Assembly: GCA_021777565.1 (NCBI GenBank)
Contig: JAJYDJ010000002.1
Location: 199,414 to 263,413, forward strand
Length of the DNA: 64,000 nt
Source: a bacterium
GTDB lineage: Bacteria > Patescibacteria > Microgenomatia > Levybacterales > UBA12049
Direction: 5' to 3'
A model generated the notes under the pieces. It saw nothing but the letters and a program-made list of their open reading frames with translations. It searched no databases and had not been told where the DNA came from. Numbering within the stretch: position 1 is the stretch's first letter; every line of letters begins with the position of its first letter. Below are positions 16,262 through 24,240 of the stretch, one piece after another. The translations under genes were made by a program, and so were the position numbers.

Positions 16262-16678
16262 ATGTTGTTAGCACCAAGAAGAACAAAATACCGAAAACAG
16301 ATGAGAGGCACCATGAAAGGTGTGGCTCACTCTGGGACGACCCTTGCATTTGGGGACTATGGATTAGTGTCTGATGAGACGTCATGGGTTACGAGTCGAC
16401 AGATTGAGGCAGCACGACGTGCTATCACCCATTACATTGCTCGAGGTGGTCGTGTATGGATCAGAATTTTTCCTGATAAACCAATCACGAAGAAACCACC
16501 AGAAGTCCGCATGGGGTCTGGAAAAGGTGATATTTTTGCCTACGTTGCATGTGTCAAACCAGGTCGTGTGATGTTTGAAATGGCAGGCGTGAATCGTGAA
16601 ATGGCAAAGGAAGCTCTCAGGCTTGCTATGCACAAATTACCAGTGAAATCGACATTTATTGAGAAGGAGACTAAATAA
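16262..16678 (+). CDS. rplP: Large ribosomal subunit protein uL16
   Basis: 138 residues beginning MLLAPRRTKYRKQMRG, with RQIEAARRAITHYIARGGRVWIRIFPDKP across the middle and the RMGSGKGD loop near the A site. uL16 helps position A-site tRNA and is a late assembly protein. Its stop overlaps the rpmC start codon (TAATG). Confidence 0.98.
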   Translation: MLLAPRRTKYRKQMRGTMKGVAHSGTTLAFGDYGLVSDETSWVTSRQIEAARRAITHYIARGGRVWIRIFPDKPITKKPPEVRMGSGKGDIFAYVACVKPGRVMFEMAGVNREMAKEALRLAMHKLPVKSTFIEKETK

Positions 16679-16887
16679 TGGCAAAAAAAGCAGAAAAAGT
16701 AACAAAAGTAACTGAAAGTCCGTCAGCTGACGGAGCAACAGAGCGCATCATGACGCTCAAAAAAGAGATCCAAAAGTTGCGTTTGGAGCTCGTGGCTGGT
16801 AAACTCAAAAACACCAGTGAGCTTTCAAAGAAGCGAAAGGAGATTGCACGTTTGTTAACAGCAGCGTCAGCAAAAAAATATGAGTAA
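16678..16887 (+). CDS. rpmC: Large ribosomal subunit protein uL29
   Basis: 69 residues, two helices. The first 20 residues are a Lys/Thr/Glu-rich extension; the family core is LKKEIQKLRLELVAGKLKNTSELSKKRKEIARL. It sits near the tunnel exit beside uL23. It overlaps both neighbours (rplP by 1 nt, rpsQ by 8 nt). Confidence 0.95.
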   Translation: MAKKAEKVTKVTESPSADGATERIMTLKKEIQKLRLELVAGKLKNTSELSKKRKEIARLLTAASAKKYE

Positions 16888-17113
16888 AGTATTAAGAGGA
16901 AAAGTCGTAGCAGCAAAACAGGATAAAACCGCAGTGGTTGAAGTCCTTCGTCGTGTCGCTCATCCATTGTACAAGAGATTGATGCGTAAAACCAAAAGAT
17001 ATCAAGTTGATACCAATGGAAAAGAAGTAAAAGAAGGGATGGAAGTACGTATTGTTGAAACAGCGAAAATGTCCAAAAACAAGTATTTTAAGATTGAGGA
17101 GGTAATCGCCTAA
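16880..17113 (+). CDS. rpsQ: Small ribosomal subunit protein uS17
   Basis: 77 residues, an OB-fold protein with LRGKVVAAKQDKTAVVEV, RRVAHPLYKR and the C-terminal IVETAKMSKNKYFKI region. A primary 16S-binding protein. It overlaps rpmC by 8 nt; the following rplN has an AGGAGGT site inside this gene's 3' end. Confidence 0.97.
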   Translation: MSKVLRGKVVAAKQDKTAVVEVLRRVAHPLYKRLMRKTKRYQVDTNGKEVKEGMEVRIVETAKMSKNKYFKIEEVIA

Positions 17114-17114
17114 T

Positions 17115-17489
17115 ATGATTCAGCTAAGAAGTATGGTTCGCTCTGCCGATAACAGTGGAGCAAAAGTATTACAAGTGATTCACGTCTATGGTGGATCTAA
17201 GCGAAAGTTTGGATTCGTCGGAGATGTTGTGAATTGTGTGGTAAAAAAAGCACTGCCAACAGGTACTGTGAAGACCAGTGAAATGGTAAAAGCAGTCTTG
17301 GTGAGAGCACGTAAAGAAACACGACGTAAAGATGGATCATATGTACGGTTCTCAGAAAATGCCGTAGTTGTCATTAAAGACATGAAGAATAAAGAACCAG
17401 TTGGTACTCGTATTTTTGGCCCAATTGCACGTGAGGTTCGTGATAGAGGATATATGAAAATCGTTAGTATGGCACCGGAGGTAGTATAA
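17115..17489 (+). CDS. rplN: Large ribosomal subunit protein uL14
   Basis: 124 residues with the standard MVRSADNSGAKVLQVI, the GDVVNCVVKKALP strand, KAVLVRARKETRRKDGSYVRF, and GTRIFGPIAREVRDRGYMKI at the end. It forms part of the intersubunit bridge region and the RsfS/EF docking site. Preceded by a GGAGGT Shine-Dalgarno. Confidence 0.98.
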   Translation: MIQLRSMVRSADNSGAKVLQVIHVYGGSKRKFGFVGDVVNCVVKKALPTGTVKTSEMVKAVLVRARKETRRKDGSYVRFSENAVVVIKDMKNKEPVGTRIFGPIAREVRDRGYMKIVSMAPEVV

Positions 17490-17491
17490 GT

Positions 17492-17797
17492 ATGAAATTA
17501 AGAAAGAATGATGAAATTATTGTAACCAGAGGCAAAGAGAAAGGGAAAACAGGCAAAGTTGAGACTGTTATGCCAGCTGATTCAAAAGTGCTGATTCCAG
17601 GACTCAACGAATACAAGAGACACACCAAGGGTCGAGGGCAAGGTCAAAAATCAGAAATTGTGACCTTCTCACGTCCACTCAATGTAGCAAATGTTGCTTT
17701 GGTTTGCCCAAACTGCAAGAAACAGACTCGTATCGGTTTCCGCATGGAGAAAGATCAGAAAGTGCGTTTCTGCAAGAAATGTGAAAAAACAATATAA
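17492..17797 (+). CDS. rplX: Large ribosomal subunit protein uL24, zinc-ribbon form
   Basis: 101 residues. The KOW segment is IIVTRGKEKGKTGKVETV (about 9-26). The C-terminus carries two CxxC pairs, CPNC (about 72-75) and CKKC (about 94-97), which would bind one zinc; many bacterial uL24 lack these cysteines. An early assembly initiator protein of the 50S subunit. Confidence 0.96.
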   Translation: MKLRKNDEIIVTRGKEKGKTGKVETVMPADSKVLIPGLNEYKRHTKGRGQGQKSEIVTFSRPLNVANVALVCPNCKKQTRIGFRMEKDQKVRFCKKCEKTI

Positions 17798-17799
17798 CT

Positions 17800-18336
17800 A
17801 TGAACGATATACAAAAACTATATACAGAAACAGTTGCCAAAGAGCTTGAAAGTGAGCTTGGGATTACCAACATTATGGCTGTCCCACGCGTGCGCAAGAT
17901 CGTGGTAAACATTGGAGTAAAGGGAGCTATTGCAGATAAGAAAAATCTTGAAGTAGTTAACGGCGTGCTTGAGCAAATTACTGGACAGAAGCCAAAAGTG
18001 ACTCGTGCCCGTATGTCTATCGCAGGCTTTAAGCTTCGAGAAAATGACAAGGTAGGTCTTATGGTTACTCTCAGAGGTAAGCGCATGTATGATTTCCTTG
18101 AAAAACTAATCGCAATCGTTCTTCCTCGTATTAAAGATTTTAGAGGAGTTAAGGCTGGTAGTTTTGACAAACAAGGGAACTATACGCTAGGATTAGCCGA
18201 ATATAGTGTGTTCCCAGAAGTCGATTTGGCAAAGATTGACCGCATGTACGGTATGGAAATCACTATGGTAACAAATACAAATAAAGACGCAGCATACTTG
18301 CTTCTTAAGAAGCTTGGTATGCCGTTCCAGAAATAA
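17800..18336 (+). CDS. rplE: Large ribosomal subunit protein uL5
   Basis: 178 residues with MAVPRVRKIVVNIGV, GQKPKVTRARMSIAGFKLRE and the C-terminal LAEYSVFPEVDL region. It binds 5S rRNA in the central protuberance. It follows rplX by 2 nt and precedes the zinc-binding uS14 by 1 nt. Confidence 0.98.
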   Translation: MNDIQKLYTETVAKELESELGITNIMAVPRVRKIVVNIGVKGAIADKKNLEVVNGVLEQITGQKPKVTRARMSIAGFKLRENDKVGLMVTLRGKRMYDFLEKLIAIVLPRIKDFRGVKAGSFDKQGNYTLGLAEYSVFPEVDLAKIDRMYGMEITMVTNTNKDAAYLLLKKLGMPFQK

Positions 18337-18337
18337 T

Positions 18338-18523
18338 ATGGCAAAGACATCAAGCATTGTTAAATTTTTGAATAAGCAGAAGTTTTCTACACGAGAGAAG
18401 AATCGTTGTGCTCTCTGTGGACGATCTCGCGCGTATATGAGAAAATTCGGATTGTGCAGAATTTGTTTTAGAGAGAAAGCACAGAAAGGAGAATTGCCAG
18501 GGGTATTAAAGGCAAGTTGGTAA
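18338..18523 (+). CDS. rpsN: Small ribosomal subunit protein uS14, zinc-binding short form
   Basis: 61 residues, starting MAKTSSIVKFL. Two CxxC pairs, CALC and CRIC, make the zinc-binding short uS14 type (as in Thermus), distinct from the 100-residue zinc-free E. coli form. The start at 18338, just after the rplE stop, is preferred to an upstream in-frame ATG inside rplE. Confidence 0.97.
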   Translation: MAKTSSIVKFLNKQKFSTREKNRCALCGRSRAYMRKFGLCRICFREKAQKGELPGVLKASW

Positions 18524-18527
18524 GTAT

Positions 18528-18923
18528 ATGCAACATTACACAGTAGCAGACATTTTTATTAGATTGAAGAACGCAGCTCTCGCACGACGCAAGAGTGTTG
18601 AGTTTATCAAGTCCAAGCGTGCAGAAGCACTTTTGAACATTATGCAAGCAGAAGGATATATTTCTGGCCTTACTACTCGTGAAGAAGGCAGTAAGAAATT
18701 CCTGGTTGCAAATATTACTCGCCATGGGAAAGGCAGTGTCTTTACTGATGTAAAGATTATTTCTAAACCATCCCTTCGCGTGTACGCAGATAAGAGTGAT
18801 ATTGAGAAGATGCAGCGAAAGAGTATTGGGCAGGTTATCCTCTCAACAAGTAAGGGTATTATGACAGGTAAAAAAGCACTTGAAACCGGTGTCGGTGGTG
18901 AAGTCTTAGTGGAGGTATGGTAA
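18528..18923 (+). CDS. rpsH: Small ribosomal subunit protein uS8
   Basis: 131 residues beginning MQHYTVADIFIRLKNAALAR, with LNIMQAEGYISGL and a C-terminal ISTSKGIM-like LSTSKGIMTGKKALETGVGGEVLVEVW. A primary 16S-binding protein that represses the spc operon in E. coli; no matching mRNA operator was sought further here. It is followed by rplF after 1 nt. Confidence 0.98.
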   Translation: MQHYTVADIFIRLKNAALARRKSVEFIKSKRAEALLNIMQAEGYISGLTTREEGSKKFLVANITRHGKGSVFTDVKIISKPSLRVYADKSDIEKMQRKSIGQVILSTSKGIMTGKKALETGVGGEVLVEVW

Positions 18924-18924
18924 T

Positions 18925-19479
18925 ATGTCAAAGATCGGAAAATTAATTATTACAATCCCAAACGGTGTCACAGTCTCTCAAGCAGAGAATAAAGTGACCG
19001 TCCAAGGACCAAAAGGACAACTTTTTGTTGATGTACCAGCAGGGATTGTCGTAGCAATTGAAGAGGCAACAGTAAAAGTCTCTCAGAAGGTTACAAACGA
19101 TCGAACAACGCAGGCATTCTGGGGATTGGTACGTGCCAATATCGCAAATGCAATCAAAGGCGTTTCTGAAGGTTTTGAAGTACGTTTGGAAATGGTCGGC
19201 GTTGGATTTAGAGGTCAAGCAAGTGGTAGTGAATTGACACTCTCTCTTGGATTCTCTCATCCAGTAAAGATGAAGGCTCCACAAGGTGTTACTTTCGCCA
19301 TGGGGGAGAATAACACAATTATCATTTCTGGATCAGATAAAATGATGGTTGGTGAGATAGCAGCAGAGATTCGCGCTGTTCGCCCCCCAGAACCATACAA
19401 AGGAAAAGGTATAAAATACGTTGGCGAAAGAATTCGTCGTAAAGCAGGAAAGACCGCGAAAGCAGTCGGAGGTAAATAA
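18925..19479 (+). CDS. rplF: Large ribosomal subunit protein uL6
   Basis: 184 residues, two uL6 repeats. Conserved strings are VQGPKGQL, LEMVGVGFRGQ, LGFSHPV and RAVRPPEPYKGKGIKYVGERIRRKAGKT near the C-terminus. It sits near the sarcin-ricin loop and GTPase centre. A GGAGGT site precedes the ATG. Confidence 0.98.
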   Translation: MSKIGKLIITIPNGVTVSQAENKVTVQGPKGQLFVDVPAGIVVAIEEATVKVSQKVTNDRTTQAFWGLVRANIANAIKGVSEGFEVRLEMVGVGFRGQASGSELTLSLGFSHPVKMKAPQGVTFAMGENNTIIISGSDKMMVGEIAAEIRAVRPPEPYKGKGIKYVGERIRRKAGKTAKAVGGK

Positions 19480-19480
19480 T

Positions 19481-19819
19481 ATGCAAAACAGTAAATTACG
19501 AAGACAAAAAAGAACACGTGGCAATATTGTTAGTACAGAGAGTCGTCCACGACTTTCAGTACATCGATCAAATAAACATATTGCTGTACAAATTATTGAT
19601 GATACCAAAGGAGTTACTCTGGTTGGTATGACTGAGAAGCATGTCGAAGGTATTAAAGGCACCAAAACAGAGCGTGCAGCACTTTTGGGTGAAGCACTTG
19701 CCAAGAAAGCAGTTGAAAAGAAAATCAGTACGGTCGTTTTTGATAAGGGAAGTTTCCGTTATCATGGACGCGTCAGAGCACTGGCAGAGGGTGCAAGAAA
19801 AGGAGGCTTAGTATTCTAA
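19481..19819 (+). CDS. rplR: Large ribosomal subunit protein uL18
   Basis: 112 residues. RPRLSVHRSNKHIAVQIIDD and the C-terminal VVFDKGSFRYHGRVRALAEGAR are diagnostic. A 5S-rRNA-binding protein of the central protuberance. ATG 19481, preceded by GGAGGT, is chosen over a start inside rplF that would add 20 residues. Confidence 0.98.
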   Translation: MQNSKLRRQKRTRGNIVSTESRPRLSVHRSNKHIAVQIIDDTKGVTLVGMTEKHVEGIKGTKTERAALLGEALAKKAVEKKISTVVFDKGSFRYHGRVRALAEGARKGGLVF

Positions 19820-19820
19820 T

Positions 19821-20309
19821 ATGAATCCAGCACAACAATTTATTCAACCAGTATCAGAATTCACTGAATCAGTGATCCAGGTGAATAGAACATCTAAGAA
19901 GACAACCGGTGGTAACAAAATCGGATTTGCTGTGTTGGCTGTCGTTGGGAACAAACAAGGTAAAGTTGGTGTTGGTCATGGAAAAGCAGGGGACGTTGCC
20001 TCTGCAATCCGTAAAGCAGTCTCAGGAGCAAAAAAACACTTAATCGAAGTTCCAGTATCTAACGGTACTATTCCATTTGGTATTACGCTTAAGCGTGGTG
20101 CAGCAAAACTTATTTTGAAACCTGCTCCAAAGGGTAGTGGTATTATTGCCGGTGGCGCAGTCAGAAGTGTTGTTGCCGCTGCAGGTATTGAGAATATCTC
20201 CAGTAAGATTTTGGGGACAGGGAATAAATTGAGTAATGTCTATGCAACGCTTGAAGCACTTGAGCAAATCTCCGCAATGGAGAAAAAGTTTAGTGCACGT
20301 AAAAAATAA
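19821..20309 (+). CDS. rpsE: Small ribosomal subunit protein uS5
   Basis: 162 residues. The double-stranded-RNA-binding domain includes VIQVNRTSKKTTGGNKIGFAVLAVVGN and GVGHGKAGDVASAIRKAV; the C-terminal domain has GIIAGGAVRSVVAAAGIENISSK. It helps shape the mRNA entry channel and decoding accuracy. In most bacteria rpmD (uL30) would follow; here rplO starts after 1 nt. Confidence 0.98.
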   Translation: MNPAQQFIQPVSEFTESVIQVNRTSKKTTGGNKIGFAVLAVVGNKQGKVGVGHGKAGDVASAIRKAVSGAKKHLIEVPVSNGTIPFGITLKRGAAKLILKPAPKGSGIIAGGAVRSVVAAAGIENISSKILGTGNKLSNVYATLEALEQISAMEKKFSARKK

Positions 20310-20310
20310 T

Positions 20311-20754
20311 ATGAATATTAGTAATTTGAAAAAAATTGTTTCTAGACCAGGGAAAAGACTTGGACAAGGTCATGGGTCAGGTCGTGTCAAAACAGCTGGT
20401 CGTGGTACCAAAGGTCAGCATGCCCGTCACAATCTTGGTCCAACAAAGTATTTCTACAGTGGTGGATCACTCGCGTTCGTAAAGCGTTTGCCATTCCTTC
20501 GTGGGAAAGGTCGCAATCAGTCTATGCAAGCAGATAAAGTAGCCGTTCCTGTTGATGCACTGAATGTCTTTGCTGCAAAAAGTACGGTAGATGTTGCAGC
20601 ATTGATTGAGAAAAATATTATCAAAGCAAGTGAAAAAGGTAGTCGCATTAAGCTCGTTGGTGGCAAGGAGTTGACTGTTGCATTAACCGTAAAACTCCCC
20701 GTAACAACAGGTGCTCGAGAACTGATTGAAAAAGCAGGGGGAAACGTGGCATAA
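20311..20754 (+). CDS. rplO: Large ribosomal subunit protein uL15
   Basis: 147 residues with the glycine-rich N-terminus RPGKRLGQGHGSGRVKTAGRGTKGQHAR, then FKRLPF-like FVKRLPFLRGKGRNQS and a C-terminal domain near the 50S central protuberance. ATG 20311 is placed directly after rpsE. The -10 box of secY overlaps this gene's stop codon. Confidence 0.97.
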   Translation: MNISNLKKIVSRPGKRLGQGHGSGRVKTAGRGTKGQHARHNLGPTKYFYSGGSLAFVKRLPFLRGKGRNQSMQADKVAVPVDALNVFAAKSTVDVAALIEKNIIKASEKGSRIKLVGGKELTVALTVKLPVTTGARELIEKAGGNVA

Positions 20755-20755
20755 T
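20750..20755 (+). promoter_or_regulatory. Leaderless promoter of secY overlapping the rplO stop
   Basis: TGGCATAAT, with CATAAT ending 6 nt before ATG 20762. The hexamer contains the TAA stop of rplO. Predicted +1 is on the secY start codon. Confidence 0.6.
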
Positions 20756-20761
20756 AGCCTC

Positions 20762-22048
20762 ATGGAGCATATTCTTTCCACACTCAAGAATAGTTGGAAT
20801 ACTCAAGAAATTCGTAAAAAAATTCTCTTTACCGCTGGTATCTTTATTCTCTTTCGTTTATTTGCCCATATTCCTGTTGCAGGAGTCAATCTCGCAAGCT
20901 TGCATAATCTCTTCTCCCAGAACCAGCTGTTAAATCTTTTAGATATCTTTTCAGGAGGCACGCTAGCAAATTTCTCAGTGATGGCGCTTGGACTAAATCC
21001 ATATATCAACGCCTCTATCGTCATCCAACTTCTTACCATCGTTGTCCCTTCTCTTGACGCCTTGATGAAAGAAGGCGAGTCAGGACGAATGAAGATCAAT
21101 CAATATACCCGTCTGCTGACAGTACCTCTTGCCTTTGGTCAGGCAGTTGCTATGTTTCTTTTACTCAGAAGTCAGCATATTGTTGGCACTATGTCACCTC
21201 TGAGCCTCGTGGCATTTCTCGTAACCATGACCGCTGGGACCATGATCTTGGTCTGGTTTGGTGAGCTCATCTCGGAACGTGGTATTGGCAATGGCGTATC
21301 ACTTCTTATCTTTGGAGGCATCGTCGGGCGCATGCCAGTCGCTATCAGTCAGACGGCAAGTACGATAAGTGGGGAAAATGCTATGAATCTTTTCATATTC
21401 CTGGCCCTCGCAATTGCTGTGATTGCAGGTGTTGTGCTTATCAATGAGGCTGCTCGTCAGATACCGGTATATTACGCCAAACGTATGCGTGGCAATAAAG
21501 TCTATGGTGGCCAGTCATCCCATCTTCCACTTAAGCTCAATCAGGCTGGTGTTATTCCTATCATCTTTGCCGTTTCTCTGGTCCTATTCCCATCCATGGT
21601 TGCGAATTATTTCATTAACAGCACCAATCCTGGTATCCATAATGCCGCTGTATGGGCAGCTACCTTTTTCAGCCCAAATGGTGTTATGTATAACGTCTTC
21701 TACTTCTTGCTGGTTCTGATCTTTACCTTCTTCTATACCTCAGTCATTGTGAACCCACAAAAAATCGCTGAGGACATGCAGAAGAATGGTGGCTTCATCC
21801 CAGGTATCCGCCCAGGTGAACGTACGACCAAATATCTTAACTATGTACTTACTCGTATTACTCTTGCTGGTGGTGCCTTTTTGGGCCTTATTGCCATTTT
21901 CCCAACCATTGCCCGTAGTTTAACTAATGTTCAGACACTCTTGATCGGTGGTACAGGTATTCTTATCGTGGTGAGCGTTGTGCTTGAGACTGTAAAAGCC
22001 ATGGAAGCACAAATTGTTATGCGTAACTATGATAAGTTCGCCAACTAA
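20762..22048 (+). CDS. secY: Preprotein translocase channel subunit SecY
   Basis: 428 residues with ten predicted membrane helices. Conserved features include the plug-region GINPYI-like LGLNPYINASIVIQLL, NGVSLLIFGGIVG and the cytoplasmic loop FFYTSVIVNPQKIAEDMQKNGGFIPGIRPG, which binds SecA and ribosomes. It forms the inner-membrane export channel and works with the SecA encoded at 48534. The start at 20762 is fixed by the promoter; the longer frame begins inside rplO. Confidence 0.98.
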   Translation: MEHILSTLKNSWNTQEIRKKILFTAGIFILFRLFAHIPVAGVNLASLHNLFSQNQLLNLLDIFSGGTLANFSVMALGLNPYINASIVIQLLTIVVPSLDALMKEGESGRMKINQYTRLLTVPLAFGQAVAMFLLLRSQHIVGTMSPLSLVAFLVTMTAGTMILVWFGELISERGIGNGVSLLIFGGIVGRMPVAISQTASTISGENAMNLFIFLALAIAVIAGVVLINEAARQIPVYYAKRMRGNKVYGGQSSHLPLKLNQAGVIPIIFAVSLVLFPSMVANYFINSTNPGIHNAAVWAATFFSPNGVMYNVFYFLLVLIFTFFYTSVIVNPQKIAEDMQKNGGFIPGIRPGERTTKYLNYVLTRITLAGGAFLGLIAIFPTIARSLTNVQTLLIGGTGILIVVSVVLETVKAMEAQIVMRNYDKFAN

Positions 22049-22051
22049 CCT

Positions 22052-22597
22052 ATGAAGATAACACTTATTGGTATTCAAGGCTCAGGCAAATCCACACAAG
22101 GGAACTTGTTAACCAAGAAATATAATATCCCCTATCTCTCAACGGGACACATCTTTCGGGAACTTTCCCAGGAGAAAACAGCTACTGGACGCTATATTAA
22201 AGAGATTATCACAGCCGGATTTCTGGTACCTGACGAAAAGACAATTGATATTGTGAAAGAGTACGTAGGCAGAGATGCGTATAAGAACGGCTATATCCTT
22301 GATGGGTTCCCTCGAACAGTCCAGCAGGCAAAATCATTCGCTTCTGAGATAGAGTCAGCTGTGTATATACGGGTCTCGGATAAAGAAGCTCTGTGGAGAC
22401 TGGCTATGCGGGATAATGAAGTGCGCTCAGATGAGACGATTATGGCAGTCAAAAAGCGTATCGAGCTATTTCATTTCGTCACCGAGCCTGTGCTTGATTG
22501 GTATCGCAAGCAGGGGAAGCTCATTGAAGTGGATGGAGAAGTCGATGTAGAGCAGGTTTTTGCCCAAATCACGGCCGCTCTGGATAAAAAAGTATGA
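22052..22597 (+). CDS. adk: Adenylate kinase, LID-less with variant P-loop
   Basis: 181 residues. The P-loop reads GIQGSGKST (residues 7-15) where most adenylate kinases have GxPGxGKGT. STGHIFREL, GYILDGFPRT and RSDETIMAVKKRIELF fit the family core. The usual LID insert of about 35 residues is missing, as in short forms. It equilibrates ATP, ADP and AMP. Its place between secY and map is ancestral, supporting the assignment. The map start overlaps its stop by 4 nt (ATGA). Confidence 0.93.
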   Translation: MKITLIGIQGSGKSTQGNLLTKKYNIPYLSTGHIFRELSQEKTATGRYIKEIITAGFLVPDEKTIDIVKEYVGRDAYKNGYILDGFPRTVQQAKSFASEIESAVYIRVSDKEALWRLAMRDNEVRSDETIMAVKKRIELFHFVTEPVLDWYRKQGKLIEVDGEVDVEQVFAQITAALDKKV

Positions 22598-23421
22598 TTA
22601 TCACCAAAACACCACAAGAAATCGCAATCATGAAAAAGGCTGGTCACATGCTCGCAACTGCCTTGCAGGAGACGTGCCAGGCTGTCAAACCTGGTATTTC
22701 AGAGATAGAACTGGATAAACTGGCTGAGAAGTCCATTCGTGCACAGGGCGGTGAGCCTGGCTTTAAGAAGGTCGAAGGCTACCACAACACGCTCTGTATA
22801 GAGACCAATGACGTCGTGGTCCACGGGATCCCCCGTAAATACGTTCTCAAGGAAGGGGATATTGTAGGGCTTGATTGTGGGGTATTTTTGCAAGGCTTTC
22901 ATACTGATATGGCTGAGACTGTTCGTGTCCTGAAGGCCCCTTCAAAGGCCTCAGAATGGCTTTCTAGCATGGGCTCGGACTATAAGACGCACAGCTATGA
23001 CAGTACTGAGGAGGATGAGGTAGATAGATTCCTGCGTATCGGGAAGGAAGCTATGTGGGATGGCATTAACCAGGTCAAGGCTGGTAATCGTGTTGGTCAT
23101 ATCTCTGCAGCGATGCAAGAGAAAGCTGAGAAGATTGGTGGCTATAGTGTGGTGAGAAGCCTTGTTGGGCACGGAGTGGGTAGAGAGCTGCATGAGGATC
23201 CTGAGATCCCAGGGTACGCTACCAGACCTATCGAAAAAACACCACTTCTTAAGCCAGGTATGACGATAGCAATAGAGATTATCTATATTATGGGTGGCAA
23301 GGAAGTTGCGTATCGGGGAGATGACGACTGGACGATTGTCTCGGAAGATGGGTCATTATCAGCCATGTTTGAGCGTAGTGTGGTGGTCACAGAGGCAGGC
23401 TTCGAGCTTATTACTGTCTAG
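22594..23421 (+). CDS. map: Type I methionine aminopeptidase
   Basis: 275 residues. Metal ligands fall in GLDCGV and FHTDMAET (the two aspartates), GHGVGRELHEDP (His), IAIEII (Glu) and the C-terminal FERSVVVTE (Glu). TNDVVVHGIP carries the substrate-site His region. A 25-residue loop (about 117-145) is inserted compared with E. coli. It removes the initiator methionine. Coupled to adk by ATGA overlap. Confidence 0.96.
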   Translation: MIITKTPQEIAIMKKAGHMLATALQETCQAVKPGISEIELDKLAEKSIRAQGGEPGFKKVEGYHNTLCIETNDVVVHGIPRKYVLKEGDIVGLDCGVFLQGFHTDMAETVRVLKAPSKASEWLSSMGSDYKTHSYDSTEEDEVDRFLRIGKEAMWDGINQVKAGNRVGHISAAMQEKAEKIGGYSVVRSLVGHGVGRELHEDPEIPGYATRPIEKTPLLKPGMTIAIEIIYIMGGKEVAYRGDDDWTIVSEDGSLSAMFERSVVVTEAGFELITV

Positions 23422-23456
23422 GCACGATACCCTTTGCGTAACTCAAAAGAGTTTGC

Positions 23457-23462
23457 TATAAT
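23457..23462 (+). promoter_or_regulatory. -10 promoter of infA
   Basis: TTTGCTATAAT, extended -10. Predicted +1 is 23469, leaving a 7-nt leader before ATG 23476 with no Shine-Dalgarno. Confidence 0.65.
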
Positions 23463-23475
23463 CAAACAAGTCTTT

Positions 23476-23691
23476 ATGGTGCATCAAGGATCAATAGAGC
23501 TCACTGGTACAGTTATTGAAGCTCTTCCCGGCACTACGTTTCGAATTCAACTGCCTGATGAATCGGTAGTGATTTGCACGTTAGCTGGTAAGATGCGGAT
23601 TCATTTTGTGAAAATATTGCCAGGAGACAAAGTACAGATCGAGGTATCACCATATGATATGACTCGAGGAAGGATAACAAGAAGACTATGA
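23476..23691 (+). CDS. infA: Translation initiation factor IF-1
   Basis: 71 residues, an OB-fold protein. IELTGTVIEALPGTTFRIQL, the AGKMRIHFVKILPGDKVQIEVSPYDMTRGRITRR core is complete. It binds the 30S A site during initiation. ATG 23476 gives the standard N-terminus; the 14-residue longer frame would begin upstream of the promoter. It ends in TGA overlapping the rpmJ start (ATGA). Confidence 0.97.
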   Translation: MVHQGSIELTGTVIEALPGTTFRIQLPDESVVICTLAGKMRIHFVKILPGDKVQIEVSPYDMTRGRITRRL

Positions 23692-23801
23692 AAGTACAAG
23701 CAAGTGTCAAACCACGATGCAGTAAATGCAAAGTGATCAAAAGAAAAGGTGTTGTTCGTGTCGTGTGTGAAAACCCACGTCATAAGCAGCGACAAGGGTA
23801 A
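23688..23801 (+). CDS. rpmJ: Large ribosomal subunit protein bL36
   Basis: A 37-residue protein translated from ATG 23688, beginning MKVQASVKPRCSKCKVI and ending RHKQRQG. It has the zinc-binding CxxC (C11, C14), C27 and H32 set of the C+ form. It sits near the peptidyl-transferase side of the 50S subunit. It overlaps infA by 4 nt and precedes rpsM by 6 nt, the ancestral order. Confidence 0.97.
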   Translation: MKVQASVKPRCSKCKVIKRKGVVRVVCENPRHKQRQG

Positions 23802-23807
23802 AAAATT

Positions 23808-24239
23808 ATGCGTATTAGTGGTGTAAATATTCCTGACGAAAAAAGAACAGATATTGCTTTGACCTATATCTATGGCATTGGCCGCTCCAATGTCGCTGAT
23901 GTATTGGCAAGAGCACAGGTTGCCGCTACAACACGTGTAAAAAACCTCACTGAAGATGAACAAAAAAGACTTTTGGATGCCCTTTCAACCCTGAGGCTTG
24001 AAGGTGATCTCAGAGCAGAAGAAATGCTAAACATTAAGCGTCTGAAAGATATTGGTAGTTATCGTGGGAGCCGCCACATTCATGGCCTTCCAACCAAAGG
24101 ACAGCGCACAAGATCAAATGCTCGTACCCGTAGAGGCAAGAGAATGACGATCGGAGCTATGAAGAAGGAGGTTCTTGCAAAGCTCGAGGCATCACAAAAG
24201 CAAAAAGAAGTAACAGCAGCAAAAGCATCAAAGAAGTAA
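23808..24239 (+). CDS. rpsM: Small ribosomal subunit protein uS13
   Basis: 143 residues. MRISGVNIPDEKRTDIALTYIYGIG at the N-terminus, the KRLKDIGSYRGSRHIHGLPTKGQRTRSNARTRRG segment, and a Lys/Ala-rich tail beyond the usual end. It contacts P-site tRNA and uL5 across the subunit bridge. Confidence 0.98.
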   Translation: MRISGVNIPDEKRTDIALTYIYGIGRSNVADVLARAQVAATTRVKNLTEDEQKRLLDALSTLRLEGDLRAEEMLNIKRLKDIGSYRGSRHIHGLPTKGQRTRSNARTRRGKRMTIGAMKKEVLAKLEASQKQKEVTAAKASKK

Positions 24240-24240
24240 T

